Of a DNA stretch of 64,000 nt, positions 1 through 10,386 are shown piece after piece. The position numbers and the translations under genes were made by a program. Source of the DNA: Brachionus manjavacas (Eukaryota; Rotifera; Eurotatoria; Ploima; Brachionidae); the NCBI GenBank assembly GCA_019054805.1, contig JAHQIY010000029.1:434001-498000 (forward strand), given 5' to 3'. The notes beneath the pieces are model-generated. The model was not told where the DNA came from. It did not search any database and saw only the letters and a program-made list of their open reading frames with translations. Numbering within the stretch: the stretch's first letter is position 1; each line of letters begins with the position of its first letter.

Positions 1-762
1 TTGAAGTTAAACCATCTATGATGATATCTCGAATAGTTTGTTGTATTCGTTCATCACGATCACCATCAACATCCATTTCGGGATTATGTTCAGTAATAGT
101 TTCCGGGGCTTCGGATGTTTCTTCTATGTTAGTTATCTTGCATATTCGGAGACACAATTGGTAGATTATTCATGTTTTGTTTTTCCATTAGCGTTTTTCT
201 AAGTATCCTATTAGCATCAATTAGTAGACTCTCGTTTGTTTTGCTGGTTTCCCCTTCTCTTAGCTCGGATAAAATAAAGTCTTTTCGTTGTTCAAGTATC
301 CTTAGATTTTGTTGTATAGTTTAGTATAGTTTTATTTACAGAAGTCGTTCTTTTTTGATTTCCAGTCTTGATTATCGCTGAACTTTTCCTTGCTTGAGTT
401 GTCGGAGTTGGCTTAGGTGGAGACATGTGTTTCAAATTTAACTTATGAAGAAAAATCTGTCTGTTTCTTATGTTAGTATGCTTAGAGTTTATTTTTTTTT
501 TGAATTTCTTCTTTAAACTAACTATCTTCTTAATGAATGATGTGTAGACTTTGTTCTTTTCAACAAAATACTGCGTGCTCAGTATCTTCGTTAAATTTGA
601 AAGATGTTTTTTATGCTCGTTGTTTGACACGATAAAAGTGTCCACCACCATTCATCTGGTCAAGTTTCTTACATTAAGGAGACCGCCGCTGATTTTTTTA
701 AGATTGATGATCACTCCTTCTAGAGTTTTTGAGTTCCTAATAAATTGGAGTGTTTGAACCAT
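1..762 (-). pseudogene. LINE D ORF1, N-terminal part (copy 1)
   Basis: Read on the minus strand, an ATG at 762-760 opens a frame beginning MVQTLQFIRN. It meets a TGA about 37 codons in and resumes with MVVDTFIVSNNEHKKH, a lysine-rich stretch, then a further frame carrying an acidic region. The same frame in the second copy (start 9,111) leads downstream into CCHC-like and endonuclease sequence, so this is most likely the start of a LINE ORF1. It is broken by one nonsense codon and at least two frameshifts and is cut by the window edge. Assignment to ORF1 is inference from position; the N-terminal part matches no domain I recognise. Confidence 0.5.
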
Positions 763-949
763 TTTCTGTTTTGCATGAGGATTAGAGATTTAGTTTTAGA
801 AAATTATAATTTTTCAGATAATTAATGGTGGTACTTACAAAATAATTATCTGCTTAATTTTGTACTCAAGATAAAATATGAATAGGTACACAAAATTAAA
901 ACACCTATTACATACCATTCATGATAGAAATAAAATCGGCTTATATTTT

Positions 950-1170
950 ATTCATATGACAAATTTATAGAAAGTATATGACAAATTTTTCTTTTATTAA
1001 CTGACAAAATAAAAATAAAAAGGAAAACAAAATTATAGAAGCTACTGACAATTTTTTTTATGACTAAAAGTAGCAATAAAATAATGACAAATATTTAAAA
1101 AAAAGGGTTGAAAATATTTAAAAATAATGACAAATATTTAAATTGAAAGCAATGACAAATTTATTTATTA
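950..1170. repeat. Cluster of TGACAA(AT) motifs in AT-rich DNA
   Basis: About seven copies of TGACAA, most of them TGACAAAT, lie within about 200 bases (near 955, 977, 1,001, 1,042, 1,084, 1,126, 1,149), irregularly spaced. The same cluster is at 9,300-9,515 in the second copy. The rest of 763-1,263 is AT-rich with no coding signal. Function unknown; it could be subterminal repeats of a transposon or a degenerate minisatellite. Confidence 0.5.
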
Positions 1171-1263
1171 CGAAAAAAAAAAAAAAAATCCAAATGAAAA
1201 TTAAAAAAATTAAAGAAAAAAGAAAACTCAAGTTAAAAAATAAAAAAAGAAATCTTAAAGCAA

Positions 1264-1383
1264 TTAAATTTGTTTTTTTGGTCGACCTCGGCCACGTTTA
1301 GTCGAAGTGGCAGCAGCAGCATTTGAAACTAAATGCTCTTCTTGTTGGTCCGTAAAAGATTGTAATTCGTCAACAAAGAATAT
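1264..1383 (-). pseudogene. AT-hook C-terminal coding fragment (copy 1)
   Basis: On the minus strand a short frame reads VDELQSFTDQQEEH...AAAATSTKRGRGRPKKQI and stops at 1,264-1,266. KRGRGRPKK is a textbook AT-hook (minor-groove DNA binding). AT-hooks of this kind often end transposase and chromatin proteins. No upstream exon is identifiable, and an in-frame TAA lies just before the segment. In copy 2 a one-base deletion changes the last codons to RPKNKF and removes the stop. Likely the last piece of a broken transposase or host gene. Confidence 0.45.
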
Positions 1384-1744
1384 TTAAATAACAAATCTAT
1401 ATTCATTTTTTAATTTAAATTTAAATTCATAAATTGATTTTTTAAATATGATTTTCTAAAATTAGAAAAAAAGAATGGCTGTCAGTATCGAACACAATAA
1501 ATTAAGTAAAAATTTCCACAAATTAGGAAATATCAACAAAAATTATATATTTTTATCTCTTTATTTTTCTCCGAACATATTACAAAAAAATAATTTAATT
1601 AATAACAATATAACACATTTAATAAATTTACACCTTTTATCAAATAAATTGCAACTAAAATCATAAAAGCTCAATATATTTTTTTAATTGACAACAAATA
1701 AAGTACTCATCCAATTAGTAAATGACAATTAGTAATGTGAAATT
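1384..1744. other. AT-rich sequence, no recognisable gene
   Basis: Mostly A/T. A 63-codon frame at 1,475-1,666 is present unchanged in the duplicate (9,821-10,012), but it is built of Asn, Lys, Ile and Leu codons expected from base composition and matches no family I know. The last ~85 bases are the sequence that also flanks LINE B on both sides. Confidence 0.5.
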
Positions 1745-2209
1745 GACCAAGAAGAAACCCAATCAATAATTGAAGCTGACCTAAAAGACAATGATGAAAA
1801 TCTGATGCCAAAAACGCCTGGATATCAGCCATCAAATCTCAATGACGAAATGTCAGAAATTAGTCCTCAAGACCTCAAAACTTCAGTGTCAGAAGACAGT
1901 TTGGTAAGCCATTTAAACGATCTTCTACCAATAAGTCAGAGACCTGTCAATGTCCTCTCAAATGATCAGAATGAGACTGAAGCTTTTTTCCAAACAAAAA
2001 ATCAAATCAAGAGATTTCCCGAATCTGATCCAAATGAAAAAGAGCTCATCGAAAATGAATCAAAGAAACCATTAGTTGTATTAGAAAATCAAAACGACAG
2101 TACCTTCGAGTCTGAATCAAACAGTTCAACAACTGAATGTTCAATTCAAGTAGATCAATCATCTAACAAAATTAGTCAGCAAACTGCCAGTCAAGAAAAT
2201 TTAGAATGA
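1745..2209 (+). pseudogene. LINE A ORF1, C-terminal fragment
   Basis: An open frame of 154 codons corresponds to the tail of the gag-like ORF1 seen in full at 55,619-56,836, after the CCHC knuckles. The visible part is acidic and Ser/Asn/Gln-rich (for example SESNSSTTECSIQ) with no fold I can name. The first possible start is ATG 1,805, but the frame is open from the element's truncated edge. Its TGA overlaps the ORF2 start as ATGA at 2,206-2,209. Without the RNA-binding knuckles this fragment is not expected to work. Confidence 0.8.
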
Positions 2210-5021
2210 ACAAGAAGCTAAATAAATCAACTTTAAGAACAAAACCTCTTAATAAAACAAGGTTAGTAATTACACACTGGAATTGTCTTCATTTACCTAG
2301 TAGGGTTCATCTCTTAGACAATTTTTTAGCTCAAAAATGTCCCGACATTGTTTTGCTCAATGAATTAAAGATAGATTTGAGTGAGGCAAAAATTTATCTT
2401 GATTTTCAAAATTATCAGTTCTTAACAAAACCACGCAACAAGTACGGAGGAGGAGTAGCTATTTTAATTAAAGAAGGAATCGAATTTATACAAGATTTTT
2501 CTTACGAGGAATTCAATTCCGAACTCCTTTGTATAAAAATGAACTTAGGAAAGAATAATGAACTGTTTGTATTTAGTCTTTATAATCCACCTAATGTGCT
2601 TCTGAACTTTGAGTTTTTTAAAACAGTAAATAAAACATGTAGAAACTACATTTTAGGTGGTGATCTAAACGCTAGAACAAAGCAAATAGGCTGCGTAGGG
2701 GAAAATGAAAACGGGATAATATTAGAAAGAATAATCAACGAGCTAGACTTTTCAGTAATCAATGATAAGCATCCTACTTTCCATATTTTTAATAAGAATT
2801 ACTTTGAAATTCTTGACCTTTTTTAGTTTCATCTTCATTGATTGACAAAATTACCGACTTTAGTGTCTTAAATAGTCAAGACATGACTAATGACCATTTC
2901 CCAATCGAAGCATCGATTTCTATGGGCTATCAATTAGAAAATAAATCAGCAGCTAAAAGGCTTAACTATAAGAAAGCAAACTGGCAATTATTCAGCGAGA
3001 TTTTAAATTCTCAAATAGTGAATGTCACTGAAAGTTCCCTCACTATAGATCAACTAAATGATAAAATAACAGAAAAAATTATTTCTGCTTCACATAAAAG
3101 CATTCCATATCTTTCTCAGAAAATCTACAAAACGAGTCTTCCGCCAAACATTGTTAATTTGATAAAAGAACCTAGGAAAGTAAGAAGAAATTACCAGAAA
3201 ACTCGCTGTCAAAAGCTCAAGCAAAAATTTAATCAACTTACATCTGAGTTAAAGGCCTCTTTAAAAAAATTCTGGAATCAAAATTGGTTTGATTTTATTG
3301 AGAAGATGGGAAAAAACCCACTGACAAGTAGACCTTTTTGGAAAAAAATAAATAAATTTAGAACAAAAAAAGGATCAAATTTAATTCCTAAATTGATTTT
3401 AAATGAAAGGGAATTCAAAACTAATGAAGAAAAGGGAAAATGCTTTGGAGAACTCTTATCGTCAATATTTAGTCCTAATTCTGATTTAATTGATACTGAG
3501 AAAGATATCGAAATTCTAAATTCTAACTCTGTTTTCTTTAGGAATTATAACCAGTCTAATTTTAATGATCCAATTTGCTTAAATGAATTAATTATGGCTT
3601 TAAAGAGATTAAAAAATGAAGCGGCATCAGGACCTGACCAAATTCATAATTTAATGTTAAAAAACTTACCTAGAAATTCATTAATAGAAATCATAGAACT
3701 TTTTAATTTAACTCTTCGAGAAGGTAGAGTCCCGAAAGCGTGGAAAACATCTTACATTACTATGATTCAAAAAAAGGCCACTAGTTTACATGATCCTTTA
3801 AATTATAGACCAATTAGTATAACGAGTTGTTTAGGAAAGCTACTGGAACGCATAGTATATTCAAGATTATACAATTTTTTAGAGCAAAATTCACTCCTTA
3901 TCCAGGAGCAATCTGGATTTAGGAAACACCGGCGAACAGCAGATAATCTTTTCTTCTTAATTCAAACAATTGTGGAATCATTTAATAGAAAAAAAAGAGT
4001 TTGAGGCCTTTTTTTTGATATTTCTAAAGCCTTTGATAGGGTTTGGCATGAAGGTTTACTTTTTAAATTGATTAAAATAAATCCACCTCATTACTTGACT
4101 AACTGGATAAAATCCTTTTTAGACTCTAAGACATTTAAGGTAAATGTGAATGACCATTTGAGCGAAGAATATCAAATAACTGCAGGTGTTCCTCAAGGCT
4201 AAGTAATTAGTCCTCTTTTATTTAGTATATACATTAATGACATCCCTAAAAGAAACAAAACAAATAATGAATACTCTCTGCTTTTTGCAGATGATCTAGT
4301 TACATTCTTCATTTATAACAAAAAAGGGAACCTAGAAAATAAGATCAATAAATACCTCAACGAATTAGAACAATGGCTTATTAAGTGGAAAATGAAGATA
4401 TCGGTTGAAAAGTCGTGTTCATTAGTCTTTTCTAGGTACAAAAAAGAGAGTGATAATCTTAACTTAAAAATTTATGGAAACAGAATAGAGAGACAAAAAG
4501 AAATCAAGTTTCTTGGTATTAAATTTGATTCTAAATTAAACTTTAATATACTGGTAGATGAAATTAAAGAGCGCTGCAATAAAAGGCTAAATATTATTAA
4601 GATATTGTCAAACAAAAAATGGGGTCTTAATCAGAACACACTAGGAAATTTATATAAATCTTTAGTCGGATCGATTTTAGACTATTCTTTTCCTTGCTTG
4701 AATTCATTTTCAGAAAATAATATCAAAAAACTACAAGCAATTCAGAATACAGCAGTCAGATCTATTCTTAAGTTAAAATATGATACTCCCTCCAACATCG
4801 TACATCATGAGGCTTTTAATAAACTAAAATTACTAACAGTCTCGAATCGGCTTTTTGAATTGAGTGAGAGATATGTTGGGGCAGGACTGAGTCATTCTAT
4901 TCCATTGGTTGTAAGACTGGTGAAGGAATACAAAGAAGGTGTCGAATCAAGATATATTGACTACCCAACTCCATTGTGTAATTGCTACCTTACTATTTCT
5001 TCTTTTTTTCCTGAAACTTGA
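2206..5021 (+). pseudogene. LINE A ORF2 (endonuclease-reverse transcriptase), broken
   Basis: The family protein nicks target DNA and reverse-transcribes its own RNA. The AP-endonuclease-like part is recognisable by THWNCLHLP, LLNELKID, GGDLNAR and DHFPIEA. The reverse transcriptase has RPISITSCLGKLLERI, QSGFRKHRRTADN, FDISKAFDRVWHEG, AGVPQG and FADDLVTF (catalytic Asp pair). Breaks: a one-base deletion in a T-run at about 2,826 (six T, against seven in the 52.6-56.9-kb copy), a TGA just before the FDISKAFD motif (near 4,004) and a TAA just after AGVPQG (near 4,201). The C-terminal region after the FADD box (4,392-5,021) is open. Clade is Jockey-like by motif; exact placement needs a tree. 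Confidence 0.9.
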
Positions 5022-5275
5022 ACTATTTAAACATGAGCCACATGTAACAATCTTTTCCAATTTTATATATTCTTAATTTTCATTTATTTAGCTTATTTAC
5101 TTTTTTTAATTCTTTTTTTTTTTTTTTTTTTTTTTTTATCTTATTTTATTAACTTTAATTTTATTTTTATTTTATTTTATTTTATTTCATTTTTATTTTA
5201 TTTTTTTAATTTTTAACTTATTCTGAAGGAGCTCTAGCTCGGTACAGAAAACAAATAAATAAATAAAGAATTAAT
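5022..5275 (+). other. LINE A 3' UTR with terminal hairpin and AAATAAAT tail
   Basis: About 60 bases after the stop come long T tracts (a pure run near 5,110-5,137), then GAAGGAGCTCTAGCTCGGTA, in which GAGC/GCTC can pair around TCTA, then ACAGAAAACAAATAAATAAA. The same order of T-rich tract, GAGC-NNNN-GCTC hairpin and tail ends family C at 18,140 and the minus-strand copy at 52,6xx. In related LINEs such a hairpin is where the reverse transcriptase binds the RNA to start copying. Confidence 0.75.
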
Positions 5276-5364
5276 ATGTTAGGACATTTTTATTTTCTAA
5301 AATAGGAGATATATAAATTTTTTTCATTTATCGGAACATAAAATAAACAAATAAAGTAAAAAAA

Positions 5365-5781
5365 ATTAAATAATAAAGAATCTGTAACGAAACTACAGAA
5401 AATCTTTAAAACTTTTTGACTTGTAGAACAAATTTAAAATTTCAAAGAAAATAAAAAGAAAAAATAAAGATTTTTTATTAAAATTAATGATTTTTTTTTA
5501 TCTCTAAAATATCTCCATTTTTTCTTCTAAATAATTCAATTTTTAAAGATTTTTTAAAGAATCTTGAAAGAATTTATAAAATATCTCTTTTAACGTTTTG
5601 ACTGGTAGAACAGATTAAATTTTAAAGAGAATAAAGAGAAAAAATAAAGATTTTTTATTAAAATTAATGATTTTTTTTTATCTTTAAAATATCTCCCTTT
5701 TTTTCTTCAAAATAGGCCATATTTTAGAGTTTTTATAAAGAATCTTTAAAGATACTACAAAAAATCTCTATAAAATGTTTG
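5365..5781. repeat. ~182-bp tandem repeat, about 2.3 units
   Basis: The sequence around gactt/ggtagaac recurs at 5,418, 5,600 and 5,781 (period 182 and 181). Each unit contains the same aaagattttttattaaaatt block and a kaaaatatctcc block. A partial unit precedes the first full one (5,365-5,417). The units diverge by substitutions and small indels. It lies between LINE A's tail and the truncated end of LINE D. Confidence 0.8.
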
Positions 5782-5782
5782 A

Positions 5783-7259
5783 CTGGGCAAACTTATCATT
5801 CGCATGAGGCTCGACGTATTCTTGAACAATTTGCATGGCTTTATTAATTTCTACTTTAGCTATATTTGAACCCATTTTTTCTTTCGTAAAAATATCTTTA
5901 ATTTGCTCTTTCAACACATCAACTTCAATGTTTACTGTAGCACTTGCCTTTAGTGAGCGTTTAATGCTTTTCCAAAACTCTCTTTTATTCATTTTGAATA
6001 GTTGATTAAATTTATTTAGATGTCCTGCTTTTTGAGCTTAATTTTCAAACGTTTTTTGTAGGCGGAATAGTCGGTGAAGATTAAGATATTCACTTTTGAC
6101 TTTTGTCGAGAACCCTTAGTTTTTGTATTCTATGTATTTTGTTAACATATTATCATGGATTTCTTGTATGGATTTGTTTCACCATGATTTTTTTATAGTG
6201 TTTGGGATTTTTGAATTTCAAGTTTCATTTGAAGTTTTTCTAGTACAATCATTGAGAATACTCGTAAGTTCATTTATCAGAGCTGTCACTTTGAATAAAA
6301 GTTTATTTTTATCACTCTCTTGACTCCCTTCTTTTATTTTCAAAACTAAGGTTTTGATTTTGTTAGCCACTCTCTCCTAATACCTCAGTCTTTCTCCAAA
6401 ATTTTGCCAATTAATTTGGATCTTAGATATTTTCATGACGGCTTTCTTTTTGTACATCCTCTCATCACCAAGATCTCTACGATTTACCGAAAAGAAAATC
6501 GTATTGTGATCACTTTTGTTAGTCTAATTGCTGAATTTTTAACGTTTTCCTGTAGACCATTGTCTGTATTTGTCGCAACATGGTCAATCCAACTGGTAAC
6601 TTTTTTCAGGATAGACTCTTTATTATAAGAGTAATCGAGTTTTTAGTCAAATATTAAATCGTTTAATGATATTTTGTTCCTCTTTAAAAAAGCCCTCAAC
6701 GAAAATGGATTGTTATTGAAACGAATTAAGTCAGTTTTGAGGTCGCCTGCAATAATGACTTGTTGATTTGTGAGTTTTTCGGCCTTTAAAACCTCCTCCA
6801 ATATGTGTAGGTACGTATCAAATTCCATTTGTTGTTGTTTTGTTCCGTCTAGATAAGGCAGATAGACATTGACATTTTTTGTCTTAAAATACCAGTCCTA
6901 TCATTGACAAATCTATGACTGTTTACTTTTACGAATGAAGGCTAAACCACCAGCCGATCTTCCATATTTTGAATTACGTTTTGACATTTTATCAAATGTA
7001 ATGTATTTATTTGCATAGAGTGCAGATTCAATTTCATTTTTAGTCGTAGACTAAGTTTCTTGTAAAAGAAGGATGTCAACTTCATTTAGAATTGTGTTAA
7101 TATAAGAGCAATTTTTTGGAATCCCACAAGCATTTAAGGTTATTATAATCCTTATATTGCTCGCAGCTTGTTGAGATTTATAGTTTAGTTGCTAGTTTGA
7201 TTTGTCAATTAGCTCAGGGTTCATCAATCCGTTCTTGTCAAGACCCTGATTTGTTTGCA
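5783..7259 (-). pseudogene. LINE D ORF2, endonuclease and linker remnant
   Basis: Minus-strand frames show ITLNACGIPKN...VDILLLQE (start of an AP-endonuclease-like domain), KYGRSAGGLAFIRKS (the G-rich strand typical of LINE endonucleases), VIIAGDLKTDLIRFNNN at about 6,760 (GDFN-type motif, here GDLK) and further on REFWKSIKR at about 5,960, typical of the linker before the reverse transcriptase. Stops occur at several points. The catalytic Asn of the GDxN motif is replaced by Lys. Not functional. Confidence 0.65.
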
Positions 7260-7299
7260 TTATTTTTATAATATAATAATATAACCGAGGGGGTTTAAA

Positions 7300-9111
7300 G
7301 TTGCAGTGTGACTTTCCTCTGCTTTGGACTTTACTCCAAGTAGGTCTTTACTCCTTTTAGTTCTTTCTCTAGAGTTCCTTTTCGATTGATTTTATGTTCT
7401 GTTTAACCATCGCTACATCTTGCTCCAATTAATCATTCTACCTCTTGACTGTATTCTAAAGTTCACCTTCTAATGTTGTTTCGTTCATAGTTGGAATAGG
7501 TATAGCTGTATTAAATGATTTTTGTCCTGAAAAATTTTTTCACCAAACAATATGTCTACGATGTATCTATTCATATTAAATGTCTTCTCGTTCAATCAGT
7601 CACAAAGCTCGCTAAAGAACTGATGTTTACGACTACAATTTATGCATGATGGTTCTTTAGATTTACATGTCATCGTGTTCAGTATGTTTATAAAATCCGG
7701 TATAGTTCTTGCGTTTGCCTTTAACTTGTTGCTTTTTATATTTTGATTTTTACAGATACGTTCGACATCAATAAGTCCATAGTTATGATCTTAAAGACAT
7801 TTAGCATTCTCTTCAATATTTATGTCTCTGTCAATTTGGTGTGTGACTATAGATAAGTTTTGTGGCAGCTCAATCACTACAACTTCCCCTCAAAGCGCGT
7901 ATTCTTTGGAGCTTTCTAGCATTTTAATAAAGTCATCGTATGAGTTAACAATTATATGGAGCCACCAGTGTTTTCTCTTTTGTCCTTACCCGATTGAATT
8001 AGACATGAAAAGTGCACGCCAAAACATCTTGATAACTCATTTAAGCGAAAAAATGTCATTAGCATAATTTTAAACTCTTGGACCAAATAGCAGGACTTCA
8101 TATTTGCTTCTTTTATATAGAGATTTTTTCTCTTGTGATTTTGTTCGCTTGGCTTCATAGATAAGTCTATTCTTTTATTCAAGATATTCTTCGAGTCTTG
8201 TGTTCAATTTGTTCTGCTTTATCTCGATCTTTTGGGATTCAGTAATTTTGGGTCCGATTTCTTTACCAATTATAACTTCTGGATTTCTTTCTAGATCCAG
8301 TTTTGATGTTTGACTATCGGTTAGTTGAGATATACTTCTAGTGCTCTCTGTTGAAGTTAAACCATCTATGATGATATCTCGAATAGTTTGTTGTATTCGT
8401 TCATCACGATCACCATCAACATCCATTTCGGGATTATGTTCAGTAATAGTTTCCGGGGCTTCGGATGTTTCTTCTATGTTAGTTATCTTGCATATTCGGA
8501 GACACAATTGGTAGATTATTCATGTTTTGTTTTTCCATTAGCGTTTTTCTAAGTATCCTATTAGCATCAATTAGTAGACTCTCGTTTGTTTTGCTGGTTT
8601 CCCCTTCTCTTAGCTCGGATAAAATAAAGTCTTTTCGTTGTTCAAGTATCCTTAGATTTTGTTGTATAGTTTAGTATAGTTTTATTTACAGAAGTCGTTC
8701 TTTTTGATTTCCAGTCTTGATTATCGCTGAACTTTTCCTTGCTTGAGTTGTCGGAGTTGGCTTAGGTGGAGACATGTGTTTCAAATTTAACTTATGAAGA
8801 AAAATCTGTCTGTTTCTTATGTTAGTATGCTTAGAGTTTATTTTTTTTTTGAATTTCTTCTTTAAACTAACTATCTTCTTAATGAATGATGTGTAGACTT
8901 TGTTCTTTTCAACAAAATACTGCGTGCTCAGTATCTTCGTTAAATTTGAAAGATGTTTTTTATGCTCGTTGTTTGACACGATAAAAGTGTCCACCACCAT
9001 TCATCTGGTCAAGTTTCTTACATTAAGGAGACCGCCGCTGATTTTTTTAAGATTGATGATCACTCCTTCTAGAGTTTTTGAGTTCCTAATAAATTGGAGT
9101 GTTTGAACCAT
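7300..9111 (-). pseudogene. LINE D ORF1 (gag-like), full-length remnant
   Basis: Frames on the minus strand run from MVQTLQFIRN (9,111) through a Lys-rich basic region, an acidic region (PEMDVDGDRDER near 8,430) and a stretch GEVVVIELPQNLSIV near 7,890 that resembles the ORF1 region before the zinc knuckles. Near 7,615-7,660 is CKSKEPSCINCSRKHQF, then C, a CX2CX4HX6C-type knuckle of LINE ORF1 proteins; an upstream knuckle looks decayed. At least four frame breaks. Role would have been RNA binding and particle formation. Confidence 0.55.
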
Positions 9112-10090
9112 TTTCTGTTTTGCATGAGGATTAGAGATTTAGTTTTAGAAAATTATAATTTTTCAGATAATTAATGGTGGTACTTACAAAATAATTATCT
9201 GCTTAATTTTGTACTCAAGATAAAATATGAATAGGTACACAAAATTAAAACACCTATTACATACCATTCATGATAGAAATAAAATCGGCTTATATTTTAT
9301 TCATATGACAAATTTATAGAAAGTATATGACAAATTTTTCTTTTATTAACTGACAAAATAAAAATAAAAAGGAAAACAAAATTATAGAAGCTACTGACAA
9401 TTTTTTTATGACTAAAAGTAGCAATAAAATAATGACAAATATTTAAAAAAAAGGGTTGAAAATATTTAAAAATAATGACAAATATTTAAATTGAAAGCAA
9501 TGACAAATTTATTTATTACGAAAAAAAAAAAAAAAATCCAAATGAAAATTAAAAAAATTAAAGAAAAAAGAAAACTCAAGTTAAAAAATAAAAAAGAAAT
9601 CTTAAAGCAATTAAATTTGTTTTTTGGTCGACCTCGGCCACGTTTAGTCGAAGTGGCAGCAGCAGCATTTGAAACTAAATGCTCTTCTTGTTGGTCCGTA
9701 AAAGATTGTAATTCGTCAACAAAGAATATTTAAATAACAAATCTATATTCATTTTTTAATTTAAATTTAAATTCATAAATTGATTTTTTAAATATGATTT
9801 TCTAAAATTAGAAAAAAAGAATGGCTGTCAGTATCGAACACAATAAATTAAGTAAAAATTTCCACAAATTAGGAAATATCAACAAAAATTATATATTTTT
9901 ATCTCTTTATTTTTCTCCGAACATATTACAAAAAAATAATTTAATTAATAACAATATAACACATTTAATAAATTTACACCTTTTATCAAATAAATTGCAA
10001 CTAAAATCATAAAAGCTCAATATATTTTTTTAATTGACAACAAATAAAGTACTCATCCAATTAGTAAATGACAATTAGTAATGTGAAATT
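8351..10090. repeat. Right copy of the 1.74-kb direct duplication
   Basis: Matches 1-1,743 almost exactly. Here the sequence continues leftwards into the rest of LINE D (to 5,783) and rightwards into the 85-bp flank of LINE B, so this copy shows the original context, while copy 1 is cut by LINE A. Small homopolymer differences alter frames, for example in the ORF1 remnant at 8,700 and the AT-hook scrap at 9,617. Confidence 0.9.
9612..9727 (-). pseudogene. AT-hook coding fragment (copy 2)
   Basis: Same fragment as at 1,264-1,383: a minus-strand frame ending with STKRGRGRPKN. A one-base shorter T-run removes the stop seen in copy 1, so the frame runs on into AT-rich sequence. KRGRGRP is an AT-hook core. 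The 5' limit is not visible. Confidence 0.45.
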
Positions 10091-10104
10091 CTTTCTAATA
10101 AAAG
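10020..10104. repeat. 85-bp direct repeat, left flank of LINE B
   Basis: These 85 bases (atatattttttt...ctaataaaag) recur at 13,276-13,360 with no difference I can see. They bracket LINE B exactly, so the pair is best read as a very long target-site duplication made when B inserted. The first ~70 bases also occur at 1,671-1,744. Confidence 0.85.
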
Positions 10105-10386
10105 AATAATTTTCAAAGAAATTATTCCAGTTTCAATAGCCAGCAACAACAAAACCCTTCAACACTCTCAATCCTTAAATTTATAATAGACCTAATTAGA
10201 AACTTGAACAAAATCACCTCAACAGTCCACGAAGACCCAAAACCTCTACTCGATATTATTTCAACAAATCTTGGGCAACGATATAGTCGTGAACTCGAAC
10301 CAATACTTTTCGCAAGTCTAAAAAATGACCGCTTCGATGCAAACATGTCCGACCCATACATTGAATATGAAAATGAACAACAATAA
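10105..10386 (+). pseudogene. LINE B ORF1, C-terminal fragment
   Basis: A frame open from the element edge (NNFQRNYSSFNSQQQQNPST...) to a TAA at 10,384-10,386 gives about 94 residues ending YIEYENEQQ. It contains a mixed amphipathic stretch (LSILKFIIDLIRNLNKI) and no zinc knuckle, which would lie further upstream and was lost by truncation. Its 3' end overlaps the start of ORF2 in another frame by up to about 60 bases. Identification rests on position ahead of ORF2. Confidence 0.55.

Larger units (their letters stand above)
1..1743. repeat. Left copy of a 1.74-kb direct duplication
   Basis: This segment repeats almost base for base at 8,351-10,090. The differences I can see are mostly single-base changes in homopolymer length, for example one extra T near 352 and near 1,275. 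It contains part of the LINE D ORF1 remnant, an AT-hook coding scrap and AT-rich sequence. Its right edge (sequence ending gtgaaatt) runs straight into a 5'-truncated LINE A; at the second copy the same sequence continues into different DNA. It may be a real segmental duplication or an assembly artefact of two haplotypes. Confidence 0.9.
1745..5275 (+). mobile_element. LINE A, Jockey-like non-LTR retrotransposon, 5' truncated
   Basis: The element enters in the middle of ORF1 (in frame at GAC CAA GAA), runs through ORF2 (endonuclease plus reverse transcriptase) and ends with a T-rich 3' UTR, a short hairpin (GGAGCTCTAGCTCGG) and an AAATAAATAAAT tail. The copy at 52,581-56,870 (minus strand) is nearly identical and includes the missing 5' part. 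The 5' junction has microhomology (att) with the flank, and no clear target duplication is visible around it. One deletion and two nonsense changes break ORF2, so this copy cannot encode its own enzyme. Confidence 0.9.
5768..9111 (-). mobile_element. LINE D, old degenerate non-LTR element, 3' truncated
   Basis: On the minus strand this reads as ORF1-like sequence (9,111 to about 7,300), a CCHC-like motif, then an endonuclease domain (7,259 to about 6,640) and linker sequence (to 5,783). Reverse transcriptase motifs are absent: the element stops where the tandem repeat begins. Many stops and frameshifts make it clearly older than LINEs A-C. The segment 8,351-9,111 is also present in the left duplicate. 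Confidence 0.7.

Noticed and set aside
551..757. 68-codon plus-strand frame overlapping the LINE D ORF1 remnant
   Set aside because: Shadow of the minus-strand coding remnant; no protein features of its own.
1475..1666. 63-codon frame, identical in both duplicates
   Set aside because: Made of Asn/Lys/Ile/Leu codons expected from the base composition; identity is due to the segmental duplication, not selection.
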